DNA of 64,000 bases from Riemerella columbina (GTDB lineage Bacteria; Bacteroidota; Bacteroidia; Flavobacteriales; Weeksellaceae), in the NCBI RefSeq assembly GCF_030517065.1, contig NZ_CP103950.1:1550001-1614000 (forward strand), given 5' to 3'. How positions within the stretch are numbered: the stretch's first letter is position 1; each line of letters opens with the position of its first letter. The notes beneath the pieces were generated by a model. The model saw only the letters and a program-made list of their open reading frames with translations. It had not been told where the DNA came from and made no database searches. The position numbers were made by a program, and so were the translations under genes. Positions 1-6,279 of the stretch are shown piece after piece.

Positions 1-378
1 TCCAATAAAATCTTCTTCCTTTAAAGTGCCTTGTCGGTATAAAACAATGGCTTCGGCTTGGGAAATACAAATATTACTCGCCCCTGTATCAAAAATAAAC
101 CTCAGCCTAATGCCATTCACTTCCACCCATACATAGCGTACACCACTTTCTTTTTCCATTTCCAAGATTGTATATTCACTATCAGGAGTGGGTGTGGGCT
201 CTGCCGCTGGTATGGATTCCATTGATTGCTTTTGTGGAGGCACTTCTGGTAGTTGGACACCGTGGACAGGCTCTAAAACCGTAGGAGACTGTTGGGCTTC
301 GTTCTGAAAAATCTCTGCATCTGGATGTTTGCAACTCCACAAGGCTAAAACAACGCCTAATATCAACTGTTTTTTCAT
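1..378 (-). CDS. Retropepsin-like aspartic protease lipoprotein (partial, 3' end outside window)
   Basis: The reading frame opens at an ATG ending at 378 and stays open to the window edge, giving 126 residues without a stop. The N-terminus is a short charged start, a hydrophobic stretch and a Cys near residue 16 (context ALWSC), which suggests a lipoprotein signal. A Pro/Glu-rich linker follows. Then comes a segment with FDTGAS at about residues 103-108, the Asp-Thr-Gly active-site motif of retropepsin-like (clan AA) single-domain aspartic proteases. Such enzymes act as dimers, so a periplasmic or outer-membrane-attached dimeric protease is inferred. The start lies 12 bases after the stop of the coiled-coil membrane protein, so it is probably the last visible gene of the GTPase operon. 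The rest of the fold cannot be seen. Confidence 0.75.
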   Translation of the reverse strand, partial: MKKQLILGVVLALWSCKHPDAEIFQNEAQQSPTVLEPVHGVQLPEVPPQKQSMESIPAAEPTPTPDSEYTILEMEKESGVRYVWVEVNGIRLRFIFDTGASNICISQAEAIVLYRQGTLKEEDFIG

Positions 379-390
379 TGATTTTTGAGT

Positions 391-2004
391 TTATTTTTTA
401 TAACTCGGTACATCTTTAAACTGGTTGTCTACCAACTTGCCATCTCTAAATAAATAAGAATTTCTCTTTTGTAATAACTCACCATACGCCTGTTCTTTTC
501 CAGTATAAGGTTTTCCAATATCATTAGGATTGGCTTTAAAAATACGGTGGACCACTTCCTCAATCGGCATAGGCAAATTTTCCTTAGGAAATTGTTTTTC
601 TATCATTTTTTCAATTTCCGCATTATTGAGTTGTGCATTAGGTTCCGGTGAAAGACTTAGAGTATCTTGTTCTTGATGGGACTCTACTGGGACGACTTTA
701 GCTTTATCATCATATATTCTAACTTCTGCAGGTTGCTCTGTTTTTTTCGTGCCAGAAAAATATCTATAAACCCAAAGCCCTCCTACCAACATCCCTCCTA
801 CAATTGCAAAGAAAAGCCCTAAACCTAAAGCAATAATTATGATATTTTTTTTATTTAGCTTTATTTTTTTATGCTTTGGGCGATCATGGCCATCACCATC
901 ATAAGGCTCACTCGGATAATGCTGTTGCGGTAATGCGGGCACCTCTCTCATTGGTTTTGGAACTTTATGAGAAGGTGTATTAAGTTTTGAAAGTTGTGGA
1001 AGTTTTTTGTTATGGTTAATATTTCCCTGAACTTCTTGTTGGAGCTCCGTAATTTGCTGCTTGGCTTTTTCTATTTCTGAATAAGATAGTTTTTCACCTT
1101 GTAAACGAGAAAATAGCATACGAATTTCTTCATTCTTAGCATTGATATTTTCTACTAATTTATTGTTTTCATTTTCTAAAACCGTTAATTTTTCCGTATT
1201 TTCTTGATGAATACGCCGATTTTCTTCCAGTTTAGCCTTATTATCCTGATGATATTGTGTAATCTCCTGACTCCATTTTTTTACCTGATGGAATATTTGT
1301 TCCACCTCTTTTTTCTTTTGTTGTTCTATTTTGGCTTGTAATGCCTTGAGTTGCTCTCGTTCCATTACAGGGATCAAACCTTTGCTATGGGTAAAATCTG
1401 CAATTTCCTTATTATGAGTAAAATAAATCGTATCATATAAACTAAGCAATTGGAGACCTTGCTCAAAATAGGTGGTAAGATGAGTATACAAATCCTTATC
1501 ATACACCAACAATGCTTTTTCTGTGATCGCAAAACGGACATCTTCTATGGGGTGCATTTTTTGCTCTAACCCTGTAAATTCTTTAAAGCCCTCTACCTTA
1601 AAATCATTAGAATGCTTGACTTGAATATCTCCCGCCTGAATATTTTGAGGATTTTTAATCAGTTTTTTATGAAAATCACCTAATGCTTTGATGGATTCTT
1701 TAACCTCTATTATCGTATTGATACCTAAAAGCGCTGAACCTACAAATGTACCTCCTCTGGTAGACCCTACTTCCTGAGCATAAGTATATACGGCATAGGA
1801 AATTACTTTTTGCCCATGGCTAACCTCTTTTCTCAGTGCCCACATTTGGGTTTTATCAAACAGTTGTATAGCATTGGTTTTTATATCAAAAGTTTTAGGC
1901 TCTATATTAAGTTGCACATTTTTATGTGGAGAATAAATAGATTGAGTGAAGCCATTGGGATTTCCAAATGTGCCAAAAACAGCAATATTAAAATCTTGTT
2001 TCAT
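391..2004 (-). CDS. Membrane-anchored coiled-coil protein of the GTPase operon
   Basis: A 537-residue protein of unrecognised family. Residues 1 to about 210 look like a globular cytoplasmic domain opening with a Gly/Asn/Phe-rich segment (VFGTFGNPNGF). Residues about 215-335 are Glu/Lys/Gln-rich and heptad-like, predicting a long coiled coil. A Pro-rich and Lys-rich linker follows, then one strong transmembrane helix (about 388-412), then a polar tail of about 125 residues. The Lys cluster just before the helix favours the N-terminal part inside and the tail in the periplasm. It is separated from the upstream GTPase-like gene by only 9 bases and from the downstream protease gene by 12. I infer a scaffold linking a cytoplasmic switch to the envelope. 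The N-terminus may be of the GTPase-associated type described in comparative studies of bacterial conflict systems, but that is from memory and unverified. Confidence 0.8.
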   Translation of the reverse strand: MKQDFNIAVFGTFGNPNGFTQSIYSPHKNVQLNIEPKTFDIKTNAIQLFDKTQMWALRKEVSHGQKVISYAVYTYAQEVGSTRGGTFVGSALLGINTIIEVKESIKALGDFHKKLIKNPQNIQAGDIQVKHSNDFKVEGFKEFTGLEQKMHPIEDVRFAITEKALLVYDKDLYTHLTTYFEQGLQLLSLYDTIYFTHNKEIADFTHSKGLIPVMEREQLKALQAKIEQQKKKEVEQIFHQVKKWSQEITQYHQDNKAKLEENRRIHQENTEKLTVLENENNKLVENINAKNEEIRMLFSRLQGEKLSYSEIEKAKQQITELQQEVQGNINHNKKLPQLSKLNTPSHKVPKPMREVPALPQQHYPSEPYDGDGHDRPKHKKIKLNKKNIIIIALGLGLFFAIVGGMLVGGLWVYRYFSGTKKTEQPAEVRIYDDKAKVVPVESHQEQDTLSLSPEPNAQLNNAEIEKMIEKQFPKENLPMPIEEVVHRIFKANPNDIGKPYTGKEQAYGELLQKRNSYLFRDGKLVDNQFKDVPSYKK

Positions 2005-2013
2005 CTTCTTCTA

Positions 2014-3036
2014 TTATTTTAATCCTAAAGACCACTTGAGTTGTTCCCCAAAAGTACCTTGATATTCTACATCTACACCTGTAATACTTTTGTACAGCCA
2101 TTTGGACAATCTATATGCCGAATCTAAATTGAGATTTTTTATCCGCTCTCTATTTTCTCCTTCTCTGCTATAAAGTTCCCCTATCGTATAATAAGTTTTT
2201 GCCAACCCATTGGTTTCTAAAAAATTATGAGTTAAGGGCAATTTTTCTTGTACAAAATTATCCAATTCTTCTTCTGATGACACATGCTGACTTCCTGATT
2301 GATCCCATTTAGAAATAACTAAAATAACATTGGTATTATTTAAATTATGCCTTTTCTGCTCTAATAAAAATAGGAATTTTTTCAATAAAGCATCTTCTCT
2401 GTGGGCAGCTCTATACCCTGTTACTAAAATAAAAGTTAAAGGAATATCAGCGGATAAATAAGCATCTATACTGGAATGTAGCATCCCCGCTCTTCTTATC
2501 TCATTCCAGTTTTCTCCCGAGGTTTCTAAGAAAGTTAAATCGATAGGAGGGACTTTTTTAGATTTGTTATTAGGCTTGAACACTAAATCCATACGGGTTA
2601 CTTGGTCTCTGGTTGTACGCCCAGGGAGAATACCTCTTGAGATATTTTCAAAAAACTCTTCTAATAAAACCTCTGCTTCTTTTGTATTGGGTGTACCTAT
2701 TTTAGGACTTAGCACACCATATTTAGTCTGCATAGCATAGAGCATAGAAGATAGAATCACAGATTTTCCGGACTCTCCACTTCCAAAAAAACTAATAAAA
2801 TTACTCTCCTTATTGATAATAGTCGTAGGTTTAGATGACACAAAATCATCGTCATCATCATCTATAATTGATGTACTTGGTATAAAATCCGATTTTTCAT
2901 CACCAAAATCAATCGGTTTTATTTCTCTTTCATGATCAAAAAAAGAGGTAATAGGTTCTAATTTTTTTTCTTGTGTAGTTTCTTTTTGATGTTGTGGTTC
3001 ATCATCGAAAAAGATAGGCTTTATTTCGTCGCTCAT
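2014..3036 (-). CDS. GTPase-like P-loop protein
   Basis: A 340-residue soluble protein. The first 75 residues are acidic and low in complexity (runs of Asp) and probably disordered. A nucleotide-binding domain follows. GSGESGKS near residue 85 is a Walker A/G1 loop. LTFLETSGE near 167-175 occupies the Walker B/G3 position. VISKWD near 240 matches the G4 guanine-specificity motif (N/S-K-x-D). These three motifs in this order and spacing make a GTPase-like protein the best reading, perhaps related to the bacterial DO-GTPase group, although ATP use cannot be excluded. The gene sits between two membrane-protein genes with 11- and 9-base gaps, so all three are very likely co-translated and act together. 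It is unlike any of the housekeeping translational GTPases. Confidence 0.82.
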   Translation of the reverse strand: MSDEIKPIFFDDEPQHQKETTQEKKLEPITSFFDHEREIKPIDFGDEKSDFIPSTSIIDDDDDDFVSSKPTTIINKESNFISFFGSGESGKSVILSSMLYAMQTKYGVLSPKIGTPNTKEAEVLLEEFFENISRGILPGRTTRDQVTRMDLVFKPNNKSKKVPPIDLTFLETSGENWNEIRRAGMLHSSIDAYLSADIPLTFILVTGYRAAHREDALLKKFLFLLEQKRHNLNNTNVILVISKWDQSGSQHVSSEEELDNFVQEKLPLTHNFLETNGLAKTYYTIGELYSREGENRERIKNLNLDSAYRLSKWLYKSITGVDVEYQGTFGEQLKWSLGLK

Positions 3037-3047
3037 TATTTTTTATC

Positions 3048-4061
3048 TTAGTTTATTAAACTTGTTCCTTTTTTCTTATTAAAAATATTCTTTTTTCGGG
3101 AATTATCATCTTGGTCTGTTACCAATAATATAATGATAACAATCACGAAATCTAATAATATACACCCTGCCAGCACTACAAACTGGTACATTCCAAAATT
3201 ATCAATAGCGTGTCTAAATGCATAACCAATCTTCCCTACCTCGTGTGCGTTAGACGCTATGGGTTGAAATTGGTATTTAGCTCCTAAGATACTCTGCGCT
3301 TTGTTGCCTAATTTATTGTATTCTTGCACAGATGCTTCTATTTGTGCTACAGCAGAACCATTGATAATTTCTGGAGTAGAAGCCAAAAGTTTTTGTGTTT
3401 TTTGGTTCCACTTAAGCACGGCGGCATCTATCTCTTCTTTTAATGCTTTTTCTTCTGGATTAAGCACCTCCATCATAGTAATAATCTGCTCTGCCATTCT
3501 TTCTGCCAAATCTTTGTACCCCGCAGGGGTTTGGTTAATTGGTGTAAGTGGGGTAATGGGCTTGCCTAATTTTTTCTCAATTCTATTGATAATCGCTCTG
3601 GCTTCTGGTCCTATACCCTGATTTTGCGGGTCTTGAATCTGAATAACCAACTGATTGACTTCACTAATAATGTCTTGTCTGGTTTTAGGATCCACACTAT
3701 AGGTTAGTCGGCTATCTACATCAGCTTGCAATGCATTGAACTGATCATTGATTTTTTTAATCTCTGTGGAATAGATTTCGGTTTTCATAAACCGAGTATA
3801 CAGTGCATTAAAATTAGCAATAAAACAAAATGAGGCTATAAAAATATAGATCCCCACAAGCCCCCTCGTAGATTTCCCTTTTATTTTGGCATCTCTTAAT
3901 AGCCAACATAAAAATAATAGCAATAAGGAGAGTACCAATGCAATTACAAAAGAGGCACCGCCAAAAATCTGTGATAGCCCTAACCAAGTTTGCCAAAAAC
4001 TTACACTTACTAACATAATAGCTAATAGAGCCAAAAATAAATCTGTTGCTTTAATATTCAT
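3048..4061 (-). CDS. Polytopic membrane protein with large coiled-coil loop
   Basis: A 337-residue protein of unrecognised family. Three hydrophobic helices lie in the first 90 residues (about 7-28, 37-54 and 66-86). A helical, charged region follows from about 90 to 285. A fourth strong helix (about 289-317) leads into a Lys/Asn-rich cytoplasmic tail. With four helices both ends fall on the same side, and the basic tail places them inside, so the large coiled loop should be periplasmic. The gene precedes the GTPase-like gene by 11 bases and follows the Cys-rich small gene by 33 bases. An inner-membrane partner or sensor for the GTPase is inferred. No catalytic motif is visible. Confidence 0.78.
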   Translation of the reverse strand: MNIKATDLFLALLAIMLVSVSFWQTWLGLSQIFGGASFVIALVLSLLLLFLCWLLRDAKIKGKSTRGLVGIYIFIASFCFIANFNALYTRFMKTEIYSTEIKKINDQFNALQADVDSRLTYSVDPKTRQDIISEVNQLVIQIQDPQNQGIGPEARAIINRIEKKLGKPITPLTPINQTPAGYKDLAERMAEQIITMMEVLNPEEKALKEEIDAAVLKWNQKTQKLLASTPEIINGSAVAQIEASVQEYNKLGNKAQSILGAKYQFQPIASNAHEVGKIGYAFRHAIDNFGMYQFVVLAGCILLDFVIVIIILLVTDQDDNSRKKNIFNKKKGTSLIN

Positions 4062-4094
4062 TTTTTTTATAATTTTATTTAATGATTGTTTTTA

Positions 4095-4274
4095 TTATCT
4101 ACACACACTGCAAGTTCCGCCGTTTTTAGCACAATTTTTACAACCTGTACAGTTTTTACAAGCAGTACATTTTCCTTTGGGACTGCAGCGTCCGCCCATA
4201 GTATAGTCGTATACGCCGTAAGAGCCGAGGCATAGCCCCACGCCTAATAAACCTAAAATGATTGTTTTTTTCAT
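4095..4274 (-). CDS. Cys-rich small exported or membrane protein, 59 aa
   Basis: A short open frame from an ATG at 4274 to a TAA at 4095-4097. The N-terminus has two Lys and a hydrophobic segment (residues 4-20) like a signal peptide or single membrane anchor. The last 30 residues hold eight Cys at 30, 36, 39, 42, 45, 48, 55 and 58, mostly in CxxC steps (CTACKNCTGCKNC). This spacing suits metal binding, an Fe-S centre or disulfides. It lies 33 bases before the first membrane gene of the GTPase operon, on the same strand and with the same promoter, so it is probably the first gene of that operon. No family is recognised. The strong signal-like start and regular Cys spacing argue against chance. 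Confidence 0.65.
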   Translation of the reverse strand: MKKTIILGLLGVGLCLGSYGVYDYTMGGRCSPKGKCTACKNCTGCKNCAKNGGTCSVCR

Positions 4275-4645
4275 GTTTTATAATTTTAATAATTGTATTT
4301 CAACGCCTTCTTAAAATTTTCTCCTGCAAAATAACATGGGGCATCAGACAAAAGGTGTCCGTCTATTATAAAATTAAGGGAATTTTTTCTCATAGTTGCC
4401 AGATGATCGTGATAGAGCAAGGTTAATTTCCCCAACAGTCCCATAGCCGAAAGCGCCGGCCGAGAATAAAAACCTCTCCACTGACGGTATTTTTTGGGGA
4501 AATATAAAATGATTATGCGTGATGCGTGATGCGTGATGCGTGATGCGTGATCTACTACTAAGATACGAAAAATCAGTAGATTACACAAGAAAAACAGGAT
4601 ATTTCTCACACTTTGTATCACTTTTCAATGGTTATTATGATGCCA
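4275..4645 (-). other. Long untranslated leader of the GTPase operon
   Basis: About 370 bases lie between the likely promoter and the first ATG of the operon. The stretch holds a five-copy heptamer repeat and no convincing gene. One frame is open from a GTG near 4621, but it runs through the heptamer array, where any gain or loss of a unit would shift the frame, and it has no recognisable domain. It is more likely leader RNA. No known riboswitch could be recognised in it. Confidence 0.4.
4515..4549. repeat. Heptamer tandem repeat, 5 x ATGCGTG
   Basis: Five perfect head-to-tail copies of the 7-base unit ATGCGTG occupy 35 bases, followed by a partial unit. The array lies in the leader upstream of the GTPase operon. 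Such short repeats mutate by slippage, so copy number may differ between strains. Confidence 0.9.
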
Positions 4646-4674
4646 CAAATTTAATCTTTTTTTAACATCTACAA
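4646..4674 (-). promoter_or_regulatory. Candidate promoter of the GTPase operon
   Basis: On the minus strand TAAATTTG (4646-4653) matches the Bacteroidetes -7 box TAnnTTTG. A TTG at 4672-4674 lies 18 bases upstream, close to the usual 19-20 base spacing of the -33 box. It faces the operon and would give a leader of about 365 bases. Confidence 0.5.
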
Positions 4675-4760
4675 AATATATTTTTGATTTTTTTAACATT
4701 TCGTTTAAAAATCATTATTCGCAAAAAAAGACTATTATTTTTATACTAATGACAAAAAAG

Positions 4761-5447
4761 CTATTCCTCAAAACCGATAGCTAAAAAGGCTTCGGTGAAC
4801 CGCAGTTGGAAGGCTGTTTTGGGAACGGTAAAAGAAGTGATACTATGGAGTGGAAAATGATAACTCGCCTCTACAAAATAGCGTGGTGTAATAGCGAACC
4901 GACTACCAACCAAACCTTTAGCGTGTAGAACTTGAAACCGCTGCCGAATTTCGGATTCTATATCATCGCCATGAGAAGGTGGCGGTGGGTCTGTGGGTGG
5001 TTCTTTTCGGACATTTTTCTCTTGGTAAGTGGCATAAAAAATCAGTGTAGGCTCTACACCAGCATAGATTTGGAAGCGCTTTTCGGTGTAATAAAAACTC
5101 AATGCCGTGCTCACTTCATAAACTGCTAATTTCATTTTTGCAAGGCGATACGGTGCAATCCCCAAAGGCAATTCTCGCTTGCCGTACAACGAGTTTTTGA
5201 CCTTCCCACCCGTTTCGGCTAAGGCAACGGAAGCTTCTATTCCCGTGTTTTCAGACAGGGCATAATTTCTTTGATATTTCAAAAAATAGCCTATTTTACC
5301 ACCAGAAACCAACTTAACCGAGGTATCATCCGCCCCCGCTTTTACCCAAGAAGTATGCATACCTGCCACCCAACTTTGCCTCAAATTTTGGGCAAAAACC
5401 AAGCAACCGACATTTAGAAATAAGAAAAATATACCGTATTTTTTCAT
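4761..5447 (-). CDS. Outer membrane beta-barrel protein, unknown function
   Basis: A 228-residue protein starting with MKKYGIFFLFLNVGCLVFAQ, a signal peptide with a typical Bacteroidetes cleavage site after AQ. The body alternates polar and aromatic residues, with Tyr/Phe-rich strands (for example the C-terminal FTEAFLAIGF), which is the pattern of a small outer membrane beta-barrel. An in-frame start 24 bases further upstream falls inside the terminator hairpin of the previous gene and would put charged residues before the signal peptide, so the internal ATG is preferred. It is probably transcribed separately from the upstream barrel protein. No specific function is recognised. Confidence 0.75.
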   Translation of the reverse strand: MKKYGIFFLFLNVGCLVFAQNLRQSWVAGMHTSWVKAGADDTSVKLVSGGKIGYFLKYQRNYALSENTGIEASVALAETGGKVKNSLYGKRELPLGIAPYRLAKMKLAVYEVSTALSFYYTEKRFQIYAGVEPTLIFYATYQEKNVRKEPPTDPPPPSHGDDIESEIRQRFQVLHAKGLVGSRFAITPRYFVEASYHFPLHSITSFTVPKTAFQLRFTEAFLAIGFEE

Positions 5448-5453
5448 TTTTTT

Positions 5454-5491
5454 ATAAAAAAGAGAAGCCACCCTAAGAAAGGGCAGCCTCT
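5454..5491 (-). terminator. Rho-independent terminator after the porin-family gene
   Basis: On the minus strand an 11-base stem (including G-U pairs) built from AGAGGCTGCCC and GGGTGGCTTCT is followed by a T run. It sits about 20 bases after the stop codon of the upstream beta-barrel gene. Confidence 0.75.
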
Positions 5492-5513
5492 TTTATGATT
5501 GTTGTTTTTATCA

Positions 5514-6206
5514 TTAGAACTTGTAGCCTACGCTCACTTGGAAATACCTTTGTTTAGCGCTCACATAGTCGGTATAGTTTTTATTTAAACTTGAAATACC
5601 GAAGTTATATCTGGCATCAACAAAAATATTGTTATTAAACATATACTCGCCGCCAAGGTGAAGACCAAAGTTAGCCCCTGCCAATTCATTTTTGATGGCA
5701 TCATCAAGTTTAAATCCTGCATCTTGCTCTAATTCAGACTTAACATCTTGACCATCAGCTTTAATTTTAGTACTTACCCCAGCTTTAAAATTTACATCAA
5801 AACCGCCTAAAAGCGAAAATTGATTAAATGTATATTTCAAAGACACAGGTACCGAAATTTGATTTAAAGACAAAGTGGCTTCCGCTTTATTTAGCTCAAT
5901 GGCATCAGGGTCAATCCCGAACTCTGTCAATTGTTGCTTGCTAATTTTAGAGGGATCCACAGTTGCTTTTGCCCCTACATTGGTATAAAGCACCTCACCT
6001 TGAAGGCTTAGATTATTCCCTAAACCGTACTCCACAAACGCACCAGCACTGAAGCCAGACTTGTTTCCTAAAAGAACTTTTGCACTGGAAACTGCCGCTT
6101 TAGCACTTACATTAGACAAGTTATAACCTGCCTTTACACCGTATTTCACTTGAGCATTTGCCGCTCCGAAAAGTGCTAATGCACCTAATAGTAATGTTTT
6201 TCTCAT
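5514..6206 (-). CDS. Porin-family outer membrane beta-barrel protein
   Basis: A 230-residue protein with a clear signal peptide (MRKTLLLGALALFGAANAQ). The mature start VKYGVKAGYNLSNVS is the usual first strand of the Bacteroidetes outer membrane beta-barrel family (OMP_b-brl type). Alternating strands and a C-terminal aromatic end (VSVGYKF) support a barrel of about eight strands. A large polar middle segment (about 80-170) probably forms extracellular loops. The ligand is unknown. It has its own promoter with both boxes and its own terminator, so it is monocistronic and possibly abundant. Confidence 0.85.
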   Translation of the reverse strand: MRKTLLLGALALFGAANAQVKYGVKAGYNLSNVSAKAAVSSAKVLLGNKSGFSAGAFVEYGLGNNLSLQGEVLYTNVGAKATVDPSKISKQQLTEFGIDPDAIELNKAEATLSLNQISVPVSLKYTFNQFSLLGGFDVNFKAGVSTKIKADGQDVKSELEQDAGFKLDDAIKNELAGANFGLHLGGEYMFNNNIFVDARYNFGISSLNKNYTDYVSAKQRYFQVSVGYKF

Positions 6207-6229
6207 GTTTTATTATTAAAAATTTTGGA

Positions 6230-6260
6230 CAAAGATAAACTTTATTCTAATAATAACCAA
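6230..6260 (-). promoter_or_regulatory. Promoter of the porin-family gene
   Basis: Minus strand: TTG at 6258-6260, 20 bases, then TATCTTTG at 6230-6237, matching the Bacteroidetes -33/-7 consensus. The start codon follows about 24 bases after the -7 box. Confidence 0.7.
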
Positions 6261-6279
6261 CTTTTCAATACAATTTCTT

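Noticed and set aside
4286-4621. 111-codon open frame on the minus strand in the leader of the GTPase operon
   Set aside because: It runs through a 7-base slippage repeat, has no domain or signal and starts at GTG; better explained as leader DNA.
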